This document shows positions 24,477 to 33,178 of a DNA stretch of 64,000 bases, one piece after another. Position 1 is the first letter of the stretch. The number at the start of each line of letters is the position of its first letter. The stretch spans positions 930,001 through 994,000 of the forward strand of contig NZ_CP012544.1 in the NCBI RefSeq assembly GCF_004803815.1, read 5' to 3'. The notes beneath the pieces were generated by a model, which saw nothing but the letters and a program-made list of their open reading frames with translations, had not been told where the DNA came from and did not search any database. The position numbers were made by a program, and so were the translations under genes. The DNA comes from Campylobacter showae (GTDB lineage: Bacteria > Campylobacterota > Campylobacteria > Campylobacterales > Campylobacteraceae).

Positions 24477-26014
24477 TTTTAGCTTACGAGTTTGACGGCG
24501 CGAGCGAAAATTTCGCGTTTTTTCTTAAATTTTACGCGCAAAAAAGCGGTTTAAAATTTAGCATTAAAAAGGAGCGAGATTCAAGGGCGCTTTACGCCCA
24601 GGGCTCGCAAGATGAGCTTTTGGTATTTTCTGATTTGCTCTCTAGCGCGCTGCCTCACAGCGTCTTTTTACGCGGCTCAAAGGTTTACGCGAGCGAAAAT
24701 TTACCCCAAGGCGAATCAAACGAGCCTGAGAATACTCTTTCAAACATCACGCCGCGCGTCGTTAGCGCCTATCTAAAAGGCGAGCTAAAAGAGTGCGAAA
24801 ACGGCGTTTTTAGTGACGTTTACGTTTTTATAGACGGTAAATTTACTCCCGTGACGAAAGCGAATTTTAACGAGCTTTTGGAGTTTGCTTTTAAAAATTT
24901 AAGCGCGGGCGAAAGCGTTAAATTTAAAGATATTAGCGGCGAATTTGAAGCGTCAAATTTTACCGAACTAAACGAAAATTTTAATCTTTTAATGCCGACA
25001 AACCTTAAAAATTTACCTAAAATTTTTATCGCAAACGAAGCCGAGCAGGTTGCCTTAGCAAGCTACGAAAAGCCCGCCGTTACGCTAAAAACGACGGCGA
25101 TTTACCGCGGCAATCACCCAAGCTCTCCTAGGTTTTTTGATGTCTGCGCGGCTAGAGACATTTTTATCTATGCGCTTTGCGACAAGCTTTTTAAAGCGGG
25201 CGTAAATTTTATCGCGTTAAAAGCGCAAAAGCCGCCATTTAAGGCTACCGTGCTTGAAAACGGATACATTTTTAGCGGCTCTAGGATTTATTATTCGCGC
25301 GCAAATTTAAGCGAGATAGAGGGCGCCGCTGATAAAAATCTAGCCGCTTTTAATCTCGCAAAAAAAGAATTTGACGAAGAGGGCGGGGTAGCTAGGATAT
25401 TTTTAAGCAGGTTTAAAGACGATGAAGTTAAAATTTACCCCAAATTTGATGATTTTAACGTCTTAAATTTCGCCTTGCCCGCGAGCTTTGACGAGCTTTA
25501 CGCGCAGATAAAGCGCGAGGAGAGCGGCAAGAGTTTGCTTCAAAATTACGGCGAAAGCTTTAGCCTGCCGCGCGGCGAACTAAACGTACAAAACGGCTTT
25601 TTCGGGCTATTTTGCATGGTCGGAGCGCTGCTTGGATTTGATAGCGATGCGCAAAAAGCAGGCGAAATTTTACTTCAAAACGCGAGCGATTTTAACGGCG
25701 CAAAAGGGCCTAGGCTCGATTTTAAAATGCTAAATAAAACGCATTTTGACGTCGTTAAATTTGCTAGAAGCGGCATGAGCTTTAGGCTAGCTGGCGTCGA
25801 TGCGAGGCTGCTTAGCTACGGATACGCCGAGTCGCTAGCGTATTTTTTGAGCGATTTTTCAGACGCGCTAAAGCAGGATTTTAGCGTGCAAAACGCGCTG
25901 CTTTGCGGTTCGCTTTTTGAGAACAAAACGCTTGCAAATTTGACGTTAAAGCATCTAAAAACAGGCTTAAATGCCAAATTTAGCAAAGAGTTTTTGATTG
26001 AAGAGATGTTTTAA
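24473..26014 (+). CDS. hydE: Hydrogenase accessory protein HydE, HypF-like
   Basis: 513 residues, starting in an ATGA overlap with hydD. The position as fifth gene of hydABCDE matches Wolinella and Helicobacter. No signal peptide. The C-terminal third resembles the Kae1-like end of HypF: FGLFCMVGALLGFDSDAQKAGE aligns with the GRIFDAFAAVILGLDS region of the neighbouring HypF, and LLCGSLFENKTLANLTL with LLAGGVFQNKALLENVI. The N-terminus may be a diverged acylphosphatase-like domain. The zinc fingers and HHHAH metal site of HypF are absent, so enzymatic carbamoylation seems unlikely. Its role in hydrogenase assembly is known only by association. Confidence 0.82.
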   Translation: MILAYEFDGASENFAFFLKFYAQKSGLKFSIKKERDSRALYAQGSQDELLVFSDLLSSALPHSVFLRGSKVYASENLPQGESNEPENTLSNITPRVVSAYLKGELKECENGVFSDVYVFIDGKFTPVTKANFNELLEFAFKNLSAGESVKFKDISGEFEASNFTELNENFNLLMPTNLKNLPKIFIANEAEQVALASYEKPAVTLKTTAIYRGNHPSSPRFFDVCAARDIFIYALCDKLFKAGVNFIALKAQKPPFKATVLENGYIFSGSRIYYSRANLSEIEGAADKNLAAFNLAKKEFDEEGGVARIFLSRFKDDEVKIYPKFDDFNVLNFALPASFDELYAQIKREESGKSLLQNYGESFSLPRGELNVQNGFFGLFCMVGALLGFDSDAQKAGEILLQNASDFNGAKGPRLDFKMLNKTHFDVVKFARSGMSFRLAGVDARLLSYGYAESLAYFLSDFSDALKQDFSVQNALLCGSLFENKTLANLTLKHLKTGLNAKFSKEFLIEEMF

Positions 26015-28223
26015 ATATGAAATTTCAGGCTTAGTCCAAGGCGTCGGCTTTCGCCCTTTTGTTTATAATCTAGCCCTTAAATTCGGCCTTACGGGCGAAA
26101 TTTATAACGACGACGAGGGCGTGAAACTAACGCTTTGCGGGCGAGACGAGCAGATAGAAAAATTTGAAAAAGCGCTGCATGAGGAGCTACCCAGCCTTGC
26201 TCGCATCGACGAGATAAGAAAAACCGAGCTAGCGGGCGCGAAATTTGACGAGTTTAAGATAGTCGCCTCAAAATCGGCCAAAAAGCACGCGCCTATCTTG
26301 CCCGATTTTGCCCTTTGCGCAGACTGCGAGCGCGAGTTTTATGACCCCGCAGACCCGAGGTATCATTATCCTTTTATCAACTGCACCAACTGCGGCCCGA
26401 GGTTTTCGATTATCGAGTCGCTGCCTTACGACCGCGCAAACACGACGATGAACGCGTTTAAGATATGCGAATTTTGCGGCGGCGAATACAAAAATCCGCT
26501 AAATCGCCGCTATCATGCCCAGCCCGTCTCATGCCCAAACTGCGGGCCTAGGCTTGCTTTAAAAGATAAACTCGGGCGGGTTTTAGCACGGGATAACGAA
26601 AGCGCAAAGCAGGCCGCACGTCTCATAAATGAGGGTAAAATTTTAGCCGTCAAAGGGCTTGGCGGATTTCATCTGATGTGCCGTTTAAAGGAGGATACGG
26701 TAGGGCTGCTAAGAGAGCGCAAAAAGCGGCCTAAAAAGCCCTTTGCCGTGATGTGTAAAGACCTCGCGCGCGCTAAAAAATACGCTCAAATTTCGCCCGA
26801 GGAGCAGCAGCTTTTAAGCTCAAATTTAAAACCGATCGTCGTTTTGCAAAGCTTGCCTAGCGCGCGGGTTCCCTCAAATTTAGCACCCGGCCTAAATAAA
26901 ATCGGCATATTTTTGCCATACACGGGCGTACATCTTTTGCTTTTTGAGTACCTAGAGGGCGACGTTATCGCTACCTCGGCCAATGTCTCTGGCGAGCCCA
27001 TCATATATGGTGAAAAAGACCTGCGAGAAAAGCTCGGCGGCGCGATAGATTTTTACCTAGATAACGACCGCGAGATACACTCGCCAAGCGACGATAGTAT
27101 CGCGTTTGTAGCGGGCGGCGAGACTATCTTTATCCGCACGAGCCGCGGCGTGCATCCCAAATTTATCCGCACTAAATTTAAGAGCGAAAAGACCGTTTTA
27201 GCCGTCGGAGCGGAGCTAAAAAACCAGTTTGCGATCTTTAAGGACGGTGAGCTGATGATAAGCCCGTATATCGGCGATCTAAAAAACGTCGCAACCTATG
27301 AGCGGTTTTGCGCGCTAATCCAGCTTTTTAGCGAGATTTACGAGTTAAAATTTGACGAGATAGCGGCTGATTTGCACCCGCATTTTTTAAATTTGAAATG
27401 GGCGCGCGAATATGCTGCGAATTTGGGCTCAAAAATCACGCAGATCCAGCATCATCACGCGCATTTGCTATCGGTGATTTTAGAAAACGATTTAGACGCA
27501 AATCGCGAGTATCTGGGCTTTTGCTTTGACGGTACGGGATACGGCCCGGACGGGAGCGTCTGGGGCGGAGAGATCATGAAAGTGCGCGGCAAAGAGTATG
27601 AGCGGGTTTGCAAATTTGACGAAATTTTGCTGATCGGCGGCGAAGCTAGCGTGAAAAATATCTGGCAGATTGCTTATGCCGCGATTTTAAAATATGATTT
27701 AGAGAGCGAGGCGGAGGCGTTTTTGGCTAAATTTGAGCCCGCTAAGCTAAAAAATCTAAAAATCCTGCACGAAAAGCAAATAAACTGCGTTAAAACTAGC
27801 TCGCTTGGACGCATATTTGACGCGTTTGCGGCGGTAATCCTCGGGCTTGATAGCATCAGCTACGAGGGCGAGGCGGGAATGAGCCTAGAGGCGCTTTACG
27901 ACGCAAATTTAGACGTCTGCTACGAATTTGAAATCAGTAGTGACAAAATTTGCTTTAAAGAGGCCTTTAAAAGAGCTCTCAAAGACGATGCAAAAACGGC
28001 TGCGACGGGCTTTATAAAAGGGCTAGTAAAGCTCGTAGCAGACGTGGCTTGCGCACAGCATAACGACGTCTTGCTAGCTGGCGGAGTTTTTCAAAATAAG
28101 GCCCTGCTTGAAAATGTAATTTTAATTCTTAAGCAAAAAGGTAAGAAGTATTACATAAATAAGAACTTTTCCTCAAACGACTCCTCGGTAGCTATCGGTC
28201 AGATCGCGCTTACATTAATTTAA
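25998..28223 (+). CDS. hypF: Carbamoyltransferase HypF
   Basis: 741 residues. Domains in order: acylphosphatase (VQGVGFRPFVY, residues 13-23); two C-x2-C-x18-C-x2-C zinc fingers (CADC...CTNC and CEFC...CPNC, about residues 108-185); a YrdC-like domain (KGLGGFHLMC, residues about 200-380); and a Kae1-like domain with QIQHHHAHLLSV, CFDGTGYGPDGSVWGGE and LLAGGVFQNK. It forms carbamoyl-adenylate from carbamoyl phosphate and transfers it to HypE for the CN ligands of the Ni-Fe site. The start is TTG at 25998 overlapping hydE by 17 bases. It is needed because the acylphosphatase motif begins right after it. Confidence 0.96.
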   Translation: MKRCFKYEISGLVQGVGFRPFVYNLALKFGLTGEIYNDDEGVKLTLCGRDEQIEKFEKALHEELPSLARIDEIRKTELAGAKFDEFKIVASKSAKKHAPILPDFALCADCEREFYDPADPRYHYPFINCTNCGPRFSIIESLPYDRANTTMNAFKICEFCGGEYKNPLNRRYHAQPVSCPNCGPRLALKDKLGRVLARDNESAKQAARLINEGKILAVKGLGGFHLMCRLKEDTVGLLRERKKRPKKPFAVMCKDLARAKKYAQISPEEQQLLSSNLKPIVVLQSLPSARVPSNLAPGLNKIGIFLPYTGVHLLLFEYLEGDVIATSANVSGEPIIYGEKDLREKLGGAIDFYLDNDREIHSPSDDSIAFVAGGETIFIRTSRGVHPKFIRTKFKSEKTVLAVGAELKNQFAIFKDGELMISPYIGDLKNVATYERFCALIQLFSEIYELKFDEIAADLHPHFLNLKWAREYAANLGSKITQIQHHHAHLLSVILENDLDANREYLGFCFDGTGYGPDGSVWGGEIMKVRGKEYERVCKFDEILLIGGEASVKNIWQIAYAAILKYDLESEAEAFLAKFEPAKLKNLKILHEKQINCVKTSSLGRIFDAFAAVILGLDSISYEGEAGMSLEALYDANLDVCYEFEISSDKICFKEAFKRALKDDAKTAATGFIKGLVKLVADVACAQHNDVLLAGGVFQNKALLENVILILKQKGKKYYINKNFSSNDSSVAIGQIALTLI

Positions 28224-28240
28224 ATTAAAGTTTTCTGATG

Positions 28241-28246
28241 TATAAT
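28241..28246 (+). promoter_or_regulatory. Putative nikR promoter -10
   Basis: TATAAT at 28241-28246 within GTATAATAAC, the same 10-mer that lies before hypB (32021-32030). It sits 29 bases before the nikR GTG in a 51-base gap after hypF. The A/T-rich dyad-like TATAATAACTAATAATTT could also be an operator. Confidence 0.4.
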
Positions 28247-28274
28247 AACTAATAATTTCTTTAAGGAGGCGATA

Positions 28275-28688
28275 GTGGAAAACATCATAAGATTTAGTGT
28301 CTCGTTGCCAAAGCAGTTATTAGACGAACTCGACAACAAAATAGGCGCTCAGGGCTATGCTTCGAGAAGCGAGTTTACTCGCGATCTGATTAGGGAAAAA
28401 ATAGTAAATGACAGCTGGAAAGACGCGGACGAGGATCTCATCGGCGTTTTGACGCTCATTTATTTGCACCACCAAAACGACCTCGTCGTAAAAATGATGG
28501 ACATCGAGCATCAGGCAAATTTGCACATCGCCTGCACGACTCACGTCCATATAGATCACGACAACTGCCTGGAGACTCTGATACTGCGCGGTAAAGCGGG
28601 AGCTATCGAGAAATTTTCCGAAAAAATGGGCGGACTAAAAGGGGTTAAATTTGCAAAACTAACCAAGGCTGCCGTCCCGCGCTCGTAA
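28275..28688 (+). CDS. nikR: Nickel-responsive regulator NikR
   Basis: 137 residues. An N-terminal ribbon-helix-helix DNA-binding domain ([16 protein letters not shown] through [13 protein letters not shown]) is joined to an ACT-like metal domain. That domain has the nickel site H-x-H...C in [12 protein letters not shown], with His upstream near [11 protein letters not shown]. It senses cytoplasmic Ni and binds operators of nickel uptake or hydrogenase/urease genes. The start is GTG behind AAGGAGG. Its position between hypF and nhaA suggests it regulates hydrogenase or nickel import; targets are not visible here with certainty. Confidence 0.94.
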   Translation: MENIIRFSVSLPKQLLDELDNKIGAQGYASRSEFTRDLIREKIVNDSWKDADEDLIGVLTLIYLHHQNDLVVKMMDIEHQANLHIACTTHVHIDHDNCLETLILRGKAGAIEKFSEKMGGLKGVKFAKLTKAAVPRS

Positions 28689-28698
28689 CGTTTAAAAT

Positions 28699-28735
28699 GC
28701 GGGCAAGCTTGATAAGCCATATCAAATTTGCCCGC
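28699..28735 (+). terminator. Hairpin downstream of nikR
   Basis: GCGGGCAA (28699-28706) and TTGCCCGC (28728-28735) form a perfect 8-bp stem starting 10 bases after the nikR stop. A T4 run comes only 11 bases later, so it is a probable but not ideal terminator. Confidence 0.55.
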
Positions 28736-28819
28736 AAAAGCCTCTCTTTTATCACGCATTTATCTCTTTAACGCTAAAATTATCCAAATTTATCACTATT
28801 TTTATTTCAAGGTTAAAAT

Positions 28820-30004
28820 TTGAAACATATCTCTTTTAAAAATTTCGTCCAAAACGAGGCTAGTTCGGGCATCTTGCTCATCCTTGCCGCGATTTTTGCG
28901 ATGATATTTCAAAACGGCTTTTTGAGCGAATTTTACAACTCCTTTTTACGCATAAATATGGGCGTGGTTTTTGGCGAATTTAGCCTGCAAAAGCCGCTTA
29001 TTTTGTGGGTAAATGACGGGCTCATGGCGGTTTTTTTCTTTCTTTTGGGGCTTGAGCTAAAGCGCGAGATAGTCGAGGGCGAGATGCGAAATCCCGCTCA
29101 GATCGTGCTGCCTATCGTGGGTGCGGCCGGCGGTATCGTCATGCCCGCGCTCGTTTTTTACGCGTTTAACCACGCCGATGCTTTTGCGCTAAAAGGCTGG
29201 GCGATCCCGACTGCGACGGACACGGCGTTTGCATTGGGACTTATAATGATACTTGGCAAAAGAGTGCCGGCGAGTCTTAAAATTTTTCTCGTGACGCTCT
29301 CTATCATCGACGACGTTTGCGCGATTTTAATAATGGCGATATTTTACAGCGGACATCTCTCAGCAGTATCGTTTATAGTTGCCGGAGCGGCTACTTTGGG
29401 GCTTTTAGCCTTAAATTTAGCTGGCGTAAATAAAAAAGCCTGCTACGTGATTTTGGGCATTATCCTTTGGGTGAGCGTGCTAAAATCAGGCGTGCATGCG
29501 ACGCTAGCTGGCGTCGTGGCGGCATTTTTCATACCGCTTAAGGCAAAGGAGGGCGAGGGCTCGATGCTAAAGCAGATCGAGCATGACTTGCACGGTTACG
29601 TCGCCTTTTTCGTGTTACCGGTGTTTGCCTTCGTAAACGCTGGCATCTCGCTAAAAGGCATAGGGGTGGAGCAGATTTTTCACCCCGTATCGCTGGGCGT
29701 CATATTGGGGCTGTTTGCAGGCAAGCAGCTTGGGGCGTTTGGATTTTGCTTTCTTGCGATCAAATTTAAGCTCGCAAAGCTACCCAAATACTGCAATCTG
29801 GCTCAGTTTTACGGCCTTTGCTTGCTTACCGGCATTGGCTTTACGATGAGTCTTTTTATAAATTCGCTCTCCTATCACGACACGTACGAGTTCGCGTACG
29901 CCGATAAGCTCGCGGTACTAATCGCATCGGTGATCTCGGGCGCTACGGGCTATACGGTGCTCTACCGGGCTGGACGACATAGGATAATGAAATGCGTGGA
30001 GTAG
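28820..30004 (+). CDS. nhaA: Na+/H+ antiporter NhaA
   Basis: 394 residues, about 12 membrane helices. Diagnostic blocks are LKREIVEGEM, IPTATDTAFALG and the paired aspartates of the ion site in LSIIDDVCAI, then PVFAFVNAGI and LLTGIGFTMSLF. It exchanges cytoplasmic Na+ for protons at the inner membrane, for pH and salt homeostasis. The start is TTG at 28820, the TTG of an AAATTTG hexamer, with AAGG upstream. It stands apart from the hydrogenase genes functionally, and the DUF2157 gene follows after 4 bases. Confidence 0.95.
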   Translation: MKHISFKNFVQNEASSGILLILAAIFAMIFQNGFLSEFYNSFLRINMGVVFGEFSLQKPLILWVNDGLMAVFFFLLGLELKREIVEGEMRNPAQIVLPIVGAAGGIVMPALVFYAFNHADAFALKGWAIPTATDTAFALGLIMILGKRVPASLKIFLVTLSIIDDVCAILIMAIFYSGHLSAVSFIVAGAATLGLLALNLAGVNKKACYVILGIILWVSVLKSGVHATLAGVVAAFFIPLKAKEGEGSMLKQIEHDLHGYVAFFVLPVFAFVNAGISLKGIGVEQIFHPVSLGVILGLFAGKQLGAFGFCFLAIKFKLAKLPKYCNLAQFYGLCLLTGIGFTMSLFINSLSYHDTYEFAYADKLAVLIASVISGATGYTVLYRAGRHRIMKCVE

Positions 30005-30008
30005 AAAA

Positions 30009-31292
30009 ATGATGATATTTCATAAAAATTTTCTCGCTGACGAGCTTGCTAAGTGGCGAGAAGACGGGCTGATAAGCGACGAGGTGGCGCGCAAGATAGC
30101 AGCTAGATACGATATAGATTTATCGGGCGCAAACGAGCGACGAAGCTTTATTTTAAAGCTCATTGCGTATCTGTTTTTGGCGCTTTCGCTATTTACGCTT
30201 GTGGGCGCAAACTGGGAGGAGCTGCCGCGCGCCGTGAGGCTAATCATCGTGCTTGGCATACTCGCGGCGGTAAATTTTAGCGGAGTTTGGGCGCAGAAAA
30301 ACGGCAAAGAGACGCAGGCTACGACGCTGTTTTTTCTGGGTAATTTCTGCTACGGCGCGGCGATCGTTTTAGTCGCGCAAATTTACCACCTAGGCGAGCA
30401 TATGCCTGACGGAGTGCTGCTGTGGGCGGTCGGAGCTTTGGCGCTAGCGCTTGCGACGCGCAAGTCCATCATCGCATTGCAAGCTCTTGTTTTGGGGCTT
30501 ATTTGGTTTTTGATGGAGTTTGAGTTTAGCGGTGTTTCGCACGGATTTTTGCTGTTTATCATAACTTCGGCTGCGGTGCTTTGGCGCGATGATTCGCGTC
30601 TACTTACGGGCGCGCTTTTTGCGAGCGTGTTTGCTTATATCGTCTCTTTCGTGCTTTACGAGCGGTATTTCCTAGCTGATTTGCGCGTGGACGACGCGTT
30701 TTACGCCGTTCATTTTTTTGCGCTTAGCTACTGCTTGCTCGCCGTTTGCGCCTCGTTTTTGCTTGAGAGGGCGGGTAAATTTGAACTCGCGTTTTACCTT
30801 AAAAACATCGGTATCGTCTGCGGCGCTGGCATCTTGTGTTTTGATATGTCGCTTTACGAGGATTTGCATTTCTCGCGTCCGTGGTCTTACGGCGCCCAGA
30901 ACTACGAGTATGTTTTAAACGGCGTTACGTTTTTAAAAAGCGTGTTTGGAGCGCTGTTTGTGGCTTTTTGCGGGGCCTCTTTGGGGCTTGCGTTTTACTT
31001 TAAAAAATACGCCGCCGCAATAGTCGGAGCGCTTTTGGTCGCGCTGCCTTTTATCTTAGACGCGCTTGCGGGCTACGAGGAGGGCGTGTTTTCGCTCATC
31101 GGCGTTTGCGTCGCGGTCTCTCTTATCAAGCAAAATAACATGAAATTCGGCATTACGCTCATTTTTTGGGTGGCGTTCGTGCGATATGTGGATCTGGTTG
31201 GCGATTACGTCAGTGCTAGCGCGCTGTTTTTGGTATTTGCGCTCGTGGTGCTCGGGGTATCTAGGATCTCTAAAAAAAGGAGCGCGAAATGA
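30009..31292 (+). CDS. DUF2157 multi-spanning membrane protein
   Basis: 427 residues. The hydrophilic N-terminal 50 residues (LADELAKWREDGLISDEVARKIAARY) are typical of DUF2157. About 12 hydrophobic segments follow. It overlaps by 4 bases (ATGA) with a GDYXXLXY-domain gene, a pair seen together in many bacteria. The function of the family is unknown; an envelope-related role is a guess. It is likely co-transcribed with nhaA. Confidence 0.8.
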   Translation: MMIFHKNFLADELAKWREDGLISDEVARKIAARYDIDLSGANERRSFILKLIAYLFLALSLFTLVGANWEELPRAVRLIIVLGILAAVNFSGVWAQKNGKETQATTLFFLGNFCYGAAIVLVAQIYHLGEHMPDGVLLWAVGALALALATRKSIIALQALVLGLIWFLMEFEFSGVSHGFLLFIITSAAVLWRDDSRLLTGALFASVFAYIVSFVLYERYFLADLRVDDAFYAVHFFALSYCLLAVCASFLLERAGKFELAFYLKNIGIVCGAGILCFDMSLYEDLHFSRPWSYGAQNYEYVLNGVTFLKSVFGALFVAFCGASLGLAFYFKKYAAAIVGALLVALPFILDALAGYEEGVFSLIGVCVAVSLIKQNNMKFGITLIFWVAFVRYVDLVGDYVSASALFLVFALVVLGVSRISKKRSAK

Positions 31293-31816
31293 AACTAAAG
31301 CTGATTTTTGCCGCCGCGGTATTTCAAATTTTAGCCGTGATCGCGATGCTTGCGTATGCGTACGCGCCGATATATTTTGGCAAAGAGATCTTGCTGCAAA
31401 CCACGCTTTACGATCCGCGCGATATGTTTCGCGGCGACTACGTGCGCCTTAGTTACGGCTTTACAGGCATTTACGAGCTGGATAAAAGAGACTCGAATTT
31501 AAGCAAAAGGCAGCAGCTGCACGGCGCTAAAATTTACGCCGTTTTAAAGCAGGACAAAGACGGCAGGTATAAATTTGACAGATATAGCTTCGAGCGGCCT
31601 AACGGCGGGACGTTTTTAGCGGGCAGGGTTGATTATAATACCGCAAATTTCGGCATCGAGGCCTTTTTCATGCCTCCCAAAAGCGCAAAGCAGATGGAGC
31701 GAGATATGATGGAGTTTAACGCCACGGCCGTCATCAGCGTGATGGATAACGGCAAAGCTCGAATCAAGGATATCGTGCTAGAAAAACCAAACGCGGCAGA
31801 ATCTAACAAGCGTTAA
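31289..31816 (+). CDS. GDYXXLXY domain protein
   Basis: 175 residues. One N-terminal membrane helix (residues about 5-25) anchors the protein. The signature GDYVRLSY, preceded by YDPRDMFR, sits near residue 49 and defines the GDYXXLXY family. The rest is a predicted beta-rich periplasmic domain. It overlaps the DUF2157 gene start/stop (ATGA) and likely functions with it. No biochemical function is known to me. A 13-bp inverted repeat follows the stop. Confidence 0.8.
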   Translation: MKLKLIFAAAVFQILAVIAMLAYAYAPIYFGKEILLQTTLYDPRDMFRGDYVRLSYGFTGIYELDKRDSNLSKRQQLHGAKIYAVLKQDKDGRYKFDRYSFERPNGGTFLAGRVDYNTANFGIEAFFMPPKSAKQMERDMMEFNATAVISVMDNGKARIKDIVLEKPNAAESNKR

Positions 31817-31833
31817 ATTTATGGGCGGCCGGA

Positions 31834-31875
31834 GGGCTAAATTTGACTAGACTTACCCGAACTCAAATTTAGCCC
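31834..31875 (+). terminator. 13-bp inverted repeat after the GDYXXLXY gene
   Basis: GGGCTAAATTTGA (31834-31846) pairs perfectly with TCAAATTTAGCCC (31863-31875) over a 16-base loop. It has no T run. It is built from the local AAATTTG motif and probably ends the nhaA unit. Confidence 0.5.
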
Positions 31876-31917
31876 GAGCCGTCAAATTTAACTAGGCTCA
31901 AATTTGAGTCAAATTTA

Positions 31918-31926
31918 CCCCCCCCC
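31918..31926. repeat. Poly-C tract (C9) upstream of hypB
   Basis: Nine consecutive C bases in an otherwise A/T-rich spacer, about 95 bases before the hypB -10. Homopolymeric G/C tracts of this length are unstable in Campylobacter and cause phase variation. This one is intergenic, so any effect would be on transcription. Confidence 0.6.
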
Positions 31927-32021
31927 TCGCCGCTACCGCAAAAATCTCAAAATATAAATAAAACGCAACGAAATAATATCCGCAAGGTATGAAACTAAAG
32001 CAATTTTTTAACATCTAAGAG

Positions 32022-32027
32022 TATAAT
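32022..32027 (+). promoter_or_regulatory. hypBCDEA promoter -10
   Basis: TATAAT at 32022-32027 (GTATAATAAC), with a T-rich upstream region (TTTTTT near 32005), 31 bases before hypB. The ribosome-binding site is TAAGGAGA at about 32044. Confidence 0.55.
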
Positions 32028-32057
32028 AACCCCAAAAAATCGCTAAGGAGAAACAAT

Positions 32058-32864
32058 ATGTGTAAAGATTGCGGATGCTCGCTGGGCGGGCACGATCATG
32101 CCCACACTCATGCAGACGGCACGACACACTCGCACGCTCACGATCACGGCGCCCAGCATGGACACGGCGCGGCTCACGAGCATAGTCACGGCCACGCGCA
32201 CCCGGCGCTAAACGAGAGTAAAACCGTCGAAGTGATAACGAAAATTTTATCCCAAAACGACGAAGAGGCCGCGCACAACCGCGCGCATTTGGACGAGTGC
32301 GGGATTTTATGCGTAAATCTCATGAGCAGCCCCGGTAGCGGCAAGACAACGCTACTAGAAGCTACGATAAAAAGCGGTAAATTTAAAATCGGCGTCGTCG
32401 AGGGCGATCTAGAAACCAACCAAGATGCCGACCGCATAATAAAAGCAGGCGGCAAGGCCCACCAAATCACGACCGGACAGGCATGTCACCTGGATGCCTT
32501 TATGGTGCACGAGGGGCTTCATCATCTGCCGCTAGAGGGCCTTGATATAGTTTTCGTTGAAAACGTCGGCAACCTCGTTTGCCCGGCTAGCTACGACGTG
32601 GGCTCGCACTTTAACGTCGTGCTGCTCTCGGTACCTGAAGGCGACGACAAGGTAGCAAAATACCCCGTGATGTTTCGCGCCGCCGATCTCATTGTGATAA
32701 CCAAAACTTCGCTGTTGCCGCATTTTGAATTTGACGTGAAAAAAGTCGTCAAAGAGGCTCGCAAACTAAATCCGAAGGTCGACGTCATCGAGCTTGACGC
32801 AAAAACGGGCGAAGGCATGGAGAAGTGGTTAAATTTCTTAAAATTTAAAAAAGAGCTTAGATAA
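32058..32864 (+). CDS. hypB: Hydrogenase nickel-incorporation GTPase HypB
   Basis: 268 residues. The N-terminus has a CKDCGC metal site followed by a His-rich stretch (about residues 11-50, roughly 15 His) for nickel storage. The G domain carries P-loop SSPGSGKTT, then EGDLETNQDADRI and ENVGNLVCPA. With HypA it delivers Ni to HydB. The long His-rich region makes it a nickel reservoir type, unlike the short HypB of Helicobacter. Stop and hypC start overlap (ATAATG). First gene of hypBCDEA. Confidence 0.96.
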   Translation: MCKDCGCSLGGHDHAHTHADGTTHSHAHDHGAQHGHGAAHEHSHGHAHPALNESKTVEVITKILSQNDEEAAHNRAHLDECGILCVNLMSSPGSGKTTLLEATIKSGKFKIGVVEGDLETNQDADRIIKAGGKAHQITTGQACHLDAFMVHEGLHHLPLEGLDIVFVENVGNLVCPASYDVGSHFNVVLLSVPEGDDKVAKYPVMFRAADLIVITKTSLLPHFEFDVKKVVKEARKLNPKVDVIELDAKTGEGMEKWLNFLKFKKELR

Positions 32865-33178
32865 TGTGCCTCTCAATACCGTCAAAAGTGGTCGCGATCG
32901 ACGAAGATAACGTCGCTACCGTCGAGACGCTAGGCGTGAGTCGCCGCGTGAGCCTCGATCTCATCGCCGAGCCCGTAGCCGTTGGCGAATACGTACTCAT
33001 CCACGTCGGCTACGCGATGGAAAAAATCGATACGAAATTTGCGCTAGAGAGTATCGAAATCTACCGCCAAATCGCTAAAGATATGGAGAGCGGCCAGATC
33101 TGTGCGGACGAAGGCGACGCCGGGCTAGGCGCTATGCAAGCGGCGACAAACGATCCAAACGCAAAGGAAAAAGCGTGA
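32864..33178 (+). CDS. hypC: Hydrogenase assembly chaperone HypC
   Basis: 104 residues. It begins MCLSIPSKVV; Cys2 is the conserved residue that, after Met removal, carries the Fe(CN)2CO unit with HypD. The HypC/HybG core ends near residue 75. The remaining 28 residues are an acidic, Ala/Gly-rich tail not found in short HypCs. It overlaps hypB by 1 base and hypD by 4. Confidence 0.95.
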   Translation: MCLSIPSKVVAIDEDNVATVETLGVSRRVSLDLIAEPVAVGEYVLIHVGYAMEKIDTKFALESIEIYRQIAKDMESGQICADEGDAGLGAMQAATNDPNAKEKA

